From the NCBI GenBank assembly GCA_903909415.1, contig CAIVVS010000089.1, positions 1 through 10,449 on the forward strand: DNA of 10,449 bases. The letters run 5' to 3'. Below, in pieces: positions 1-6,549 of this stretch. This DNA is from an uncultured Pseudomonadota bacterium. GTDB taxonomy: Bacteria; Pseudomonadota; Gammaproteobacteria; Burkholderiales; SG8-39. The first letter of the stretch is position 1, and each line of letters starts with the position of its first letter. The position numbers and the translations under genes were made by a program. Under the pieces are notes generated by a model, which was not told the origin of the DNA, searched no databases, and saw nothing but the letters and a program-made list of their open reading frames with translations.

Positions 1-13
1 AGCGCTTCGCAAA

Positions 14-43
14 TTGCAGCGAGGCAGGCAGAAGCTTTATACT
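14..43 (+). promoter_or_regulatory. candidate sigma-70 promoter for fdxA
   Basis: A TATACT hexamer at 38-43 (5 of 6 matches to the -10 consensus) lies 18 bases after TTGCAG at 14-19, a poor -35 match (only TTG is conserved). Transcription would start near base 50 and leave a leader of about 75 bases before the fdxA ATG at 125. The -10 sits in the spacer of a perfect inverted repeat (29-54), which could be an operator. This is a reading by eye; in GC-rich DNA a TATACT is less likely by chance, but the weak -35 keeps confidence modest. Confidence 0.35.
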
Positions 44-54
44 TCAAGCTTCTG
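29..54. repeat. perfect 9-bp inverted repeat around the -10 hexamer
   Basis: CAGAAGCTT at 29-37 is mirrored exactly by AAGCTTCTG at 46-54, with an 8-base spacer that contains most of the candidate -10 hexamer (38-43). The arrangement fits a dimeric regulator that blocks RNA polymerase. It could also form a hairpin and end transcription from a gene left of the window, but no T-tract follows, so an operator seems more likely. The regulator is unknown. Confidence 0.45.
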
Positions 55-124
55 GACGCGAAACCGGCCCGGCGCGGCGGTCAAGCGAGTTTTCACCCGA
101 ATTCCTCACCATTCCAAACGAGCC

Positions 125-448
125 ATGACCCACGTCGTCACCGAATCCTGCATCAAGTGCAAGCACACCGACTGCGTCGACGTCTGCCCCGTCGACTGCT
201 TCAAGGAAGGCCCGAATTTCCTGGTGATCGACCCGGACGAGTGCATCGACTGCGCGGTCTGCATCCCGGAATGCCCGGTCAACGCCATCTACGCCGAGGA
301 AGACGTCCCGGCCGACCAGCGCGCCTACACCGCGCTGAATGCCGAACTGGCCAAGATCTGGCCGGTGATCACCGACAAGAAGGAAGCGCTGCCGGAGGCC
401 GAGGAGTTCAAGGACGTCACCGGCAAGCTGCAGTACCTGGAGCGCTAG
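125..448 (+). CDS. fdxA: 7Fe ferredoxin (3Fe-4S/4Fe-4S), FdxA type
   Basis: This encodes a 107-residue cytoplasmic electron carrier of the Azotobacter FdI/FdxA family, which moves single electrons at low potential. The cysteine pattern is diagnostic. C9, C17 and C50 should hold the [3Fe-4S] cluster, and C21, C40, C43 and C46 the [4Fe-4S] cluster; the prolines after C21 and C50 are present, and C25 matches the extra free cysteine seen in this family. The tail after residue 60 is the usual acidic FdxA C-terminal extension. I chose ATG 125 because it gives the family N-terminus ([12 protein letters not shown]) and normal length; an in-frame upstream start at 14 would add 37 residues with no family resemblance and would precede the candidate -10. 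The ribosome-binding site is weak. The next gene, 144 bases downstream on the same strand, is a large flavoprotein with ferredoxin-reductase features, so it is a plausible redox partner (inference). Confidence 0.95.
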   Translation: MTHVVTESCIKCKHTDCVDVCPVDCFKEGPNFLVIDPDECIDCAVCIPECPVNAIYAEEDVPADQRAYTALNAELAKIWPVITDKKEALPEAEEFKDVTGKLQYLER

Positions 449-469
449 TCCGCTCCCTGCACCACGGCC

Positions 470-487
470 GGCCGCAACCCTGCGGCC
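470..487 (+). terminator. GC hairpin after fdxA, possible terminator
   Basis: A perfect 7-bp stem, GGCCGCA (470-476) with TGCGGCC (481-487), closes a 4-base loop 21 bases after the fdxA stop. No T-tract follows, so it is not a classical intrinsic terminator. It could attenuate read-through into the flavoprotein gene or protect the fdxA 3' end. Confidence 0.35.
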
Positions 488-491
488 CGAA

Positions 492-524
492 GCTGACCTG
501 ATGCTGACCTGATGCTGACCTGAC
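492..524 (+). repeat. three tandem 11-bp repeats upstream of the flavoprotein gene
   Basis: The unit GCTGACCTGAT occurs at 492-502 and 503-513. A third copy at 514-524 differs only in its last base (C for T). The array lies in the 144-base gap between fdxA and the flavoprotein, about 70 bases before the latter's start. The 11-base period is close to one helical turn, so copies would present the same face to a protein. The array may equally be a replication-slippage product without function. Confidence 0.7.
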
Positions 525-592
525 GGGGCTGCCGCCCTGCCGCCCACCTGCCGCGGCGGACCACCTTCCGCGGCGCGAACGAGTCCCGGAAC

Positions 593-3500
593 ATGCTGAA
601 ACTCGCCTTTGGCCTCACCCTTCCCGACCTCTATGCGCGGGAGGGCCTGAAGCGGGTCGACGACGCATTCCTGTCCTTCATCGGCAACGCCGAGCCGGCC
701 CTGCGCGACCAGCTCGTCGCGGGACGCGCCGACCCGGCCCTCGCGCCCAAGGCCGAGTCCACCCTGCTGCTGGAACTCTCGCCCCACCTGGACCGCTTCA
801 TCGCCCAGCTGTTCGGCATCACGGATGCGGTGCTGGAACTGGAAGGCAAGCACGAGGAACTGGGCCCGCTGTTCACGGTGAAGCGCCAGTTCGTGCAGCG
901 CCGCGCCGCCTCCAAGGTCAAGCCCGACCAGGCGCAGGCCATCGACGGCCCGGCGCTGGAAGCGGAACTCGCCAAGCTGTTCGGCGGCAAGTTCGATGAA
1001 CTCAGCTTCGCCACCCGCGTGACCGAATGGCTGGCCGATGAAGCCGCCAACGCCGCAAGCCTGGAAAAGGCCCAGCAATACGCCGGCTGGGCGCTGCACA
1101 CCGAGGCCGGCCGCCACCGCCACGCCGCCGGCGTGCTGTTCAAGCAGCCGGCCAAGGTCGACCCGGCCCACCTGCTGCCGCATGTGCATGCCACCGAGCG
1201 CGACGGCGTCACCGGCCACCACATCGCCGCTGGGCACGAGCGCCGCCGCGAGGGCTTCAAGCTCACCGACGCCGGCACCGACCTGACCGGCGCGCTGGAC
1301 CAGGCCAACTACTGCATCTGGTGCCACAACCAGGGCAAGGACTCCTGCTCCAAGGGCCTGAAGGAAAAGGCCGACCCGGCCGCGCCGCAGAAGGTCACGT
1401 TCAAGAAGAGCCCGTTCGGCGTGACGCTGGCCGGCTGTCCGCTGGAAGAGAAGATTTCCGAGTTCCACCTCGCCAAGACCCAGGGCCTGGCGCTCGCGGC
1501 GCTGGCCATCATCTGCGTGGACAACCCGCTGGCCGCGGCCACCGGCCACCGCATCTGCAACGACTGCATGAAGGCCTGCATCTACCAGAAGCAGGAACCG
1601 GTCAACATCCCGCAGGCCGAGACGCGCACCCTCAAGGACGTGCTGGAACTGCCCTGGGGCTTCGAGATCTATTCGCTGCTGACGCGCTGGAATCCGCTCA
1701 ACCTCAAGCGGCCGCTGCCGCTGCCCGCCTCCGGCTACCGCGTGCTGGTCGCCGGCATGGGCCCGGCCGGCTTCAGCCTGTCGCACCACCTGATGAACGA
1801 CGGCCACACCGTGGTCGGCATGGACGGCCTGAAGATCGAGCCGCTGCCGGAGCGATTCTCCGGCGTACGCCTGGACGGCTCGCGCGTACCCTTCGAGGCC
1901 ATCGAGGACGTGCGTACCCTGTACGAGTCGCTGGACGAGCGCGTGATGGCCGGCTTCGGCGGCGTGGCCGAGTACGGCATCACGGTGCGCTGGGACAAGA
2001 ACTTCCTGAAGGTGGTGCGCCTGCTGCTGGAGCGCCGGCCCGAGTTCGCGCTGCACGGCGGCGTGCGCTTCGGCGGCACGGTCACGCTGGAGAACGCCTG
2101 GCAGCTGGGCTTCGACCATGTGGCGCTGTGCATGGGCGCGGGCAAGCCGACCACGCTGGACATCCCCAACGGCCTGGCGCGCGGCGTGCGCACCGCCTCG
2201 GACTTCCTGATGGCGCTGCAGCTGACCGGCGCGGCCAAGCCCGAGTCCATCGCCAACATGCAGGTGCGCCTGCCGGTGGTGGTGATCGGCGGCGGCCTGA
2301 CCGCGATCGACACCGCGACCGAGTCCATGGCCTATTACGTGGTGCAGGTCGAGAAGTTCCTGCTGCGCTACGACGCGCTGGTGGCCGCCAGCAACGAGGC
2401 GGCGGTGCGCGAGCGCTGGACCGAGGAGGAGCGCGGCATCGCCGAGGAATTCATCGCGCACGCACGCGCCATCCGCGCCGAGCGCGCGACCGCCGCGGCC
2501 GGGAAACGCGAGCCGCGCATCACCGAACTGCTGCAGGGCTGGGGCGGCGTGTCCATCGCCTACCGGCGCCGCCTGGTGGACAGCCCCTCCTACACGCTCA
2601 ACCACGAGGAAGTGGAAAAGGCGCTGGAGGAAGGCGTGTCCTTCGAGGAATGCCTGTCGCCGCTGGCGATCGACACCGACGCGCAGGGCGCGGTCTCGGC
2701 GATCCGCTTCGGCCACCAGGTGCAGGGCGAGGACGGCAAGTGGCGCTCCGCCGACGGCGTGGTGATTACCCGCGTCGCGCGCACCATTTTCGTCGCCGCC
2801 GGCACCCAGCCCAACACGGTTCTGGCGCGCGAGGACGGTCCGCACTTCCCGCTGGACGGCAAGTATTTCCGCGCCTGCGACGAGGACGGCAAGCCGCTCA
2901 AGCCGCAGTTCTCCATCTCCAAGCCGGACCAGGCCGACGTGCTGCTGTCGCGCGCCGAGGACGGCCGCTTCGTGTCCTTCTTCGGCGACCTGCACCCGTC
3001 CTACTTCGGCAACGTGGTGAAGGCACTGGGCTCGACCAAGCAGGGCTACCCGGTGGTGACGCGCGTGCTGGGCAAGCGCCCGCCGCAGTCGCTGGAGGAC
3101 AACACGGCGTTCCTGCGCGGCCTGGACGCGCAGCTGCGCGCCACGGTGCACTCGGTGACGCGCCTGACGCCGACCATCGTCGAGATCGTGCTGCACGCGC
3201 CGCTCGCGGCGCGCCAGTTCCTGCCGGGCCAGTTCTACCGCCTGCAGAACTTCGAGACCCTCGCGCCGGTGGTCGCCCCCGGCGGGCGCACCACGCGCAT
3301 GCAGATGGAAGGCCTGGCGCTGACCGGCGCCTGGGTCGACCGCGACAAGGGACTGGTGTCCACCATCGTGCTGGAGATGGGCGGCTCGTCCGACCTGTGC
3401 GCGATGCTGGAAAAGGACGAGCCGGTGGTCCTCATGGGCCCGACCGGCGCGCCGACGCACATCGAAGCGGGTGAAACCGTGGTGCTGGTGGGCGGCGGAC

Positions 3501-4126
3501 TGGGCAACGCGGTGCTGTTCTCCATCGGCCAGGCGTTCCGCGCCGCCGGATCGAAGGTGCTCTACTTCGCCGGCTACAAGAAGGTCGAGGACCGCTACAA
3601 GGTCGCCGACATCGAGGCCGCGGCCGACACCATCGTCTGGTGCTGCGACGAGGAACCGGGCTTCCAGCCGGGCCGCCCGCAGGACCGGCGCTATGTCGGC
3701 AACATCGTGCAGGCGATGAAGGCCTATGCCTCGGGCGCCCTGGGCGAGCCGGCGATCCGCATGCAGGAGGCCGACCGCATCATCGCCATCGGCTCGCACC
3801 GCATGATGGCGGCGGGGGCGCGCGCGCGCCACGACGTGCTGGCGGAGTTCCTCAAGGACTCGCACCTGGCGATAGGCTCGATCAACTCGCCGATGCAGTG
3901 CATGATGAAGGAGATCTGCGCGCAGTGCCTGCAGCCGCACCGCGACCCGGTGACCGGCAAGGTCACCTACGTGTTCTCCTGCTTCAACCAGGACCAGTCG
4001 CTGGACTGCGTGGACTTCGGCGCGCTGAACGACCGGCTGCGCCAGAACACGCTGCAGGAAAAGCTCACCGCGCAGTGGATACGCCACTGCCTGCCGGAGC
4101 TGGAGAAGCAGCGCGCGCTGGTGTAG
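593..4126 (+). CDS. 1177-residue iron-sulfur flavoprotein: GltD/NfnB-like module fused to a PyrK/NfnA-like reductase module
   Basis: Probably a cytoplasmic pyridine-nucleotide oxidoreductase. Residues 1-235 match no domain I recognise. Residues 241-329 resemble the GltD/NfnB iron-sulfur domain: C241-x2-C244-x7-C252, then C282-P, the sequence NPLAAATGHRIC, and C322-x2-C325-x3-C329, enough for two [4Fe-4S] clusters. A Rossmann dinucleotide motif follows at 384-400 (VAGMGPAG, FAD), and a second at 562-577 (VVIGGGLTAIDTATE, NAD(P)). Residues 730-760, including AAGTQPN, belong to the FAD-closing part. From about 845 a second flavin reductase module begins: FLPGQFY (876-882), VVLVGGGLGNAVL (963-975), and a cysteine set C1103-x5-C1109-x2-C1112-x17-C1130 like the cluster site at the end of PyrK/NfnA. 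The order is that of NfnB followed by NfnA. Reaction, cofactor specificity and bifurcation are not shown by sequence. The ATG at 593 has a weak ribosome-binding site, but MLKLAFGLTLPDLY looks like a genuine N-terminus. FdxA, encoded just upstream, is the obvious candidate partner. Confidence 0.85.
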   Translation: MLKLAFGLTLPDLYAREGLKRVDDAFLSFIGNAEPALRDQLVAGRADPALAPKAESTLLLELSPHLDRFIAQLFGITDAVLELEGKHEELGPLFTVKRQFVQRRAASKVKPDQAQAIDGPALEAELAKLFGGKFDELSFATRVTEWLADEAANAASLEKAQQYAGWALHTEAGRHRHAAGVLFKQPAKVDPAHLLPHVHATERDGVTGHHIAAGHERRREGFKLTDAGTDLTGALDQANYCIWCHNQGKDSCSKGLKEKADPAAPQKVTFKKSPFGVTLAGCPLEEKISEFHLAKTQGLALAALAIICVDNPLAAATGHRICNDCMKACIYQKQEPVNIPQAETRTLKDVLELPWGFEIYSLLTRWNPLNLKRPLPLPASGYRVLVAGMGPAGFSLSHHLMNDGHTVVGMDGLKIEPLPERFSGVRLDGSRVPFEAIEDVRTLYESLDERVMAGFGGVAEYGITVRWDKNFLKVVRLLLERRPEFALHGGVRFGGTVTLENAWQLGFDHVALCMGAGKPTTLDIPNGLARGVRTASDFLMALQLTGAAKPESIANMQVRLPVVVIGGGLTAIDTATESMAYYVVQVEKFLLRYDALVAASNEAAVRERWTEEERGIAEEFIAHARAIRAERATAAAGKREPRITELLQGWGGVSIAYRRRLVDSPSYTLNHEEVEKALEEGVSFEECLSPLAIDTDAQGAVSAIRFGHQVQGEDGKWRSADGVVITRVARTIFVAAGTQPNTVLAREDGPHFPLDGKYFRACDEDGKPLKPQFSISKPDQADVLLSRAEDGRFVSFFGDLHPSYFGNVVKALGSTKQGYPVVTRVLGKRPPQSLEDNTAFLRGLDAQLRATVHSVTRLTPTIVEIVLHAPLAARQFLPGQFYRLQNFETLAPVVAPGGRTTRMQMEGLALTGAWVDRDKGLVSTIVLEMGGSSDLCAMLEKDEPVVLMGPTGAPTHIEAGETVVLVGGGLGNAVLFSIGQAFRAAGSKVLYFAGYKKVEDRYKVADIEAAADTIVWCCDEEPGFQPGRPQDRRYVGNIVQAMKAYASGALGEPAIRMQEADRIIAIGSHRMMAAGARARHDVLAEFLKDSHLAIGSINSPMQCMMKEICAQCLQPHRDPVTGKVTYVFSCFNQDQSLDCVDFGALNDRLRQNTLQEKLTAQWIRHCLPELEKQRALV

Positions 4127-4146
4127 GCGCGGCAGGCGGTGGGGAT

Positions 4147-4168
4147 CGGGGCGGCGCAAGCCGCCTCG
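4147..4168 (+). terminator. 9-bp hairpin with GCAA loop, probable + strand terminator
   Basis: CGGGGCGGC (4147-4155) pairs with GCCGCCTCG (4160-4168), giving eight Watson-Crick pairs and one G-U, and closes a GCAA tetraloop of the stable GNRA class. It begins 21 bases after the flavoprotein stop. The G-U pair is good only in the + strand RNA; the minus transcript would have a C-A mismatch there, so the hairpin appears to serve the left block. No T-tract follows, so it may stall polymerase or protect the 3' end rather than act as a textbook terminator. Confidence 0.45.
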
Positions 4169-4188
4169 GACAGCCACACGATCTCGCC

Positions 4189-4206
4189 GATTTATTGAAT
4201 TAAATC
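4189..4206. repeat. AT-rich inverted repeat in the convergent intergenic region
   Basis: GATTTA (4189-4194) and TAAATC (4201-4206) are exact inverted copies around a 6-base spacer, inside an AT-rich patch that stands out from its GC-rich surroundings. It lies between the 3' ends of the two convergent blocks. It could form a weak hairpin in either transcript, but its role is unclear. The remaining part of 4127-4252 holds a short GGGC/GCCC stem (4226-4239) and no coding potential that I can support. Confidence 0.35.
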
Positions 4207-4252
4207 AGCCACTTAGCCTGATTTCGGGCATTTTCGCCCAGCCCTGCCCGGC

Positions 4253-5233
4253 TCAGTCGAGCTTCAGCCCGATATCGCGGATCACCTGCGAGAAGCGCTG
4301 CGCCTCGGCGGCCAGCAGCGTCGCCAGTTCCTCGGCCGTGCTGCCCGAGGCCTCGAAGCCCTGCGCCGTCAGCTTCTGGCGCACGTCGGGATTGGCCAGT
4401 GCGCGGTTGATGGACGCGTTCAGCACGGCGATCACCTCGCGCGGCGTGCCGGCGGTGGTCAGCATGGCGATCGAACTCGGCATCACCAGCCCCGTGACGC
4501 CGGACTCGGCCATGGTGGGGATGCCGGCCGCCAGCGGCGACTGGCGCGCCGAGGTGACCGCCAGCGCGCGCAGCTTGCCGGCGCGCACCTGCGGCATCAC
4601 CGCGACGTCGGCCACCATGAAGTCCACCTCGCCGCCCAGCAGCGCGACGATGGCCGGGCCCACGCCCTTGAAGGGCACGTGCAGGAACTTCGTCCCGGTG
4701 GCGCGCGCCATCATTTCCACGAACAGGTGCGGCGCGCCGCCGCTGCCCGAGGACCCGTAGCTGAGCGCGCCGGGCTTGGACTTCGCCAGCTCCACCAGGT
4801 CCTTGGCCGTGGTGACCGTGAGGCCCTGCTTGCTCACCAGGATGAAGGGAGAACTCGACAGCATGGACACCGCCGCGAAGCCCTTGATCGGGTCGAAGGA
4901 CAGGTTCTTGTACAGGCTGCCGGTGGTGGCGTAGGTCGCCACGCCCTGCAGCAGCAGGGTGGTGCCGTCAGGCGGCGCCGAGGCCACGTAGGCGCCGGCG
5001 ATGGTGGTGCCCGCGCCGGGTCGGTTCTCGACGATCACCGGCTGCTTCCAGTCCTCGCCCAGGCGCTCGCCCAGCACGCGCGCCACCGCGTCGGACGACC
5101 CGCCCGGCGGGAACGGCACGACGATGCGCACCGCGCGGTTCGGGAAGGCCTGCGCGAACGCCTGTTGGGCCGCGACCATCTGCCCCGCGAATGCCAGCGC
5201 CAAGCCCAGCGCGCCCGTCAGCTTGCGATTCAT
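4253..5233 (-). CDS. Bug/TctC-family periplasmic solute-binding receptor
   Basis: A 326-residue extracytoplasmic receptor of the tripartite tricarboxylate transporter family (Bug proteins), which bind carboxylates and related small molecules in the periplasm. Residues 1-27 are a Sec signal peptide: positive start, hydrophobic core, likely cleavage after A25-F-A27. The mature protein shows family motifs in order: VVPFPPGGSSDAVAR (38-52), VENRPGAGTT (68-77), YGSSGSGGAPHLF (159-171), HVPFKG (185-190) and GIPTMAESG (237-245). Length is typical. ATG 5233 is chosen over an upstream in-frame start at 5428 because it begins the signal peptide, has a strong GGAGGAG 7 bases before it, and overlaps the Rieske oxygenase stop by 4 bases (ATGA). 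It is the last gene of the minus-strand series. No TctA/TctB membrane genes are visible, as is common for Bug receptors. The ligand is unknown; coupling to the oxygenase suggests that it binds the oxygenase substrate or a relative. Confidence 0.93.
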   Translation of the reverse strand: MNRKLTGALGLALAFAGQMVAAQQAFAQAFPNRAVRIVVPFPPGGSSDAVARVLGERLGEDWKQPVIVENRPGAGTTIAGAYVASAPPDGTTLLLQGVATYATTGSLYKNLSFDPIKGFAAVSMLSSSPFILVSKQGLTVTTAKDLVELAKSKPGALSYGSSGSGGAPHLFVEMMARATGTKFLHVPFKGVGPAIVALLGGEVDFMVADVAVMPQVRAGKLRALAVTSARQSPLAAGIPTMAESGVTGLVMPSSIAMLTTAGTPREVIAVLNASINRALANPDVRQKLTAQGFEASGSTAEELATLLAAEAQRFSQVIRDIGLKLD

Positions 5234-6549
5234 GCCTGCCCTCCTCCAAGGTTGGATTTCCCGCGCCCGTGCAGGGCACGCAACTGGGTACGCACCTCGA
5301 CCTGCGGGCGCACGTCCACGACCATCGCCTTCACGCTGCCGTCGGCCACCAGTCCCTCGGCGCCAAGGCGCGCCGCGCCGCCGTCCAGGCTCCAGGCGCG
5401 TGGAACGATGCTGGCGTCGCGTCGCCACGCCTTGGTGGCGCGCCCGGCGAGGTGGTTGTCCAGTTCGCGCGCCCAGACCTTCCGGATCGCGATCACGCCC
5501 GCGTCGGCGCGGCCCAGCCGGTCGCCGCTGCGGTCGGCGATGCGGCCCTGCCCCACCTGCGCGATGTCGTCCTGCAGGCGCACCAGGTCCACCGTGGTGG
5601 CGTCCGCGTCGCGCAGGTTCGCCTCGCCCGCGAGGATGCGCTGGCAGAAATCCTGGTGCGCGATGGTGATGCCCTCGGTGCGCTTCAGGCGCCGCGCATG
5701 GATGCGTTTCGCCGCCTCGCCGCTGGCGGGCACGCGATGGATGCTGAACTGCATGTGCTGGTCATCGTCGATCGGCACCCACCAGAACAGCGACTCCTGC
5801 CAGCCGATCTCGGGATCGGTGGGCAGCGCGGTCATGTAGAACTGGTTGGGCATGCCGAACTGCTGCACCCGCTTCTGGCCGTCGGGCCGGGTGTAGCTGT
5901 AGCTCACGCCCCAGTCGGACTCCTCCGCCACCAGCCGCTTGCCGTCGCCGATGCCGGCGAAGGCCCCGCGGTTGTCGCCGTGCACGAAGCCCACGTGGCT
6001 CATGTCCAGCGCGTTCTCCAGGTTCTGGAAGTAGTTGCAGTCGCGCGAATAGGAGTCCAGTTCCAGCATGCCGTCGAAATGCTCGAACTCCGGATGTTCC
6101 GGGAACACCGGCGGCTCGCCGGGGCCGATGTAGGCGAACACCAGGCCGAGGTACTCGCGCACCGCGTAGGCACCGATGGTGACCTTGCGGCAGAAGTCGG
6201 GGTTCTCGGCCGGCTGCTCGGTGCAGCGCCCGTCGCTGGCGAATTTCCAGCCGTGGTAGAAGCAGCGCAGTTCCTCGCCTTCCACCCAGCCGGTGGACAG
6301 CTGCGTGCCGCGGTGCGGGCAGCGCCCGTCCACCAGCACCGCGCGCCCGGATTCGCTGCGGTAGAGCGCGAACTCCTGTCCCATGATGCGCAGCGGCACG
6401 GCGCTGCCGGGCTTGAGGTCCGCCGCGTGGTAGACCGGGTGCCAGTAGCGGCGCAGGTACCCGCCGGCCGCGGTGCCGGGACCGGTGCGCGCGAACTCGT
6501 CCGGGCGCGGCCGGGACGGGGTGTTGGATGCGGTTTCAGCGACGCTCAT
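5230..6549 (-). CDS. Rieske non-heme iron oxygenase alpha subunit, phthalate-dioxygenase type
   Basis: A 439-residue terminal oxygenase that would hydroxylate, or oxidatively demethylate, an organic substrate using O2 and electrons from a reductase. The Rieske [2Fe-2S] ligands are C77-P-H79 and C96-F-Y-H99. The mononuclear iron site is E178-N179-x2-D182-x2-H185-x4-H190: H185 and H190 bind iron and D182 bridges to the neighbouring subunit. The third iron ligand should be D327 or D328 in the sequence LQDDIAQVGQG; the following GRIADRSGDRLGRADAGV is typical of phthalate 4,5-dioxygenase relatives. Length is normal for this group. ATG 6549 is preceded by AAGGAG and overlaps the hydrolase stop by 4 bases (ATGA); the start at 6816 lies inside the hydrolase gene. 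No reductase or beta subunit is encoded nearby, so electrons must come from elsewhere. The substrate cannot be told from the sequence. Confidence 0.93.
   Translation of the reverse strand: MSVAETASNTPSRPRPDEFARTGPGTAAGGYLRRYWHPVYHAADLKPGSAVPLRIMGQEFALYRSESGRAVLVDGRCPHRGTQLSTGWVEGEELRCFYHGWKFASDGRCTEQPAENPDFCRKVTIGAYAVREYLGLVFAYIGPGEPPVFPEHPEFEHFDGMLELDSYSRDCNYFQNLENALDMSHVGFVHGDNRGAFAGIGDGKRLVAEESDWGVSYSYTRPDGQKRVQQFGMPNQFYMTALPTDPEIGWQESLFWWVPIDDDQHMQFSIHRVPASGEAAKRIHARRLKRTEGITIAHQDFCQRILAGEANLRDADATTVDLVRLQDDIAQVGQGRIADRSGDRLGRADAGVIAIRKVWARELDNHLAGRATKAWRRDASIVPRAWSLDGGAARLGAEGLVADGSVKAMVVDVRPQVEVRTQLRALHGRGKSNLGGGQA
5241..5247 (-). promoter_or_regulatory. strong Shine-Dalgarno site for the Bug receptor
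   Basis: The minus strand reads GGAGGAG here, 7 bases before the ATG at 5233. It lies within the last codons of the Rieske gene. It fixes the receptor's start and supports efficient reinitiation after the upstream stop. Confidence 0.85.

Noticed and set aside
1..124. A riboswitch or small RNA in the fdxA leader
   Set aside because: Apart from the short palindrome and promoter-like hexamers, I see no conserved aptamer-like structure and cannot support one.
44..4177. A 1377-codon open frame on the minus strand covering both fdxA and the flavoprotein gene
   Set aside because: It is antisense to two genes with clear family motifs, is rich in Arg, Ala, Gly, His and Gln as expected from the reverse complement of GC-rich codons, and has no recognisable domain.
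4189..4206. The AT-rich inverted repeat as an intrinsic terminator for the minus-strand genes
   Set aside because: The stem is only 6 A/T-rich pairs with no following T-tract, so I list it only as a repeat.
5234..5428. An in-frame upstream start that would extend the Bug receptor by 65 residues
   Set aside because: The extension is Arg/Gly-rich, lies inside the Rieske gene and would bury the signal peptide; the strong Shine-Dalgarno site supports the start at 5233.
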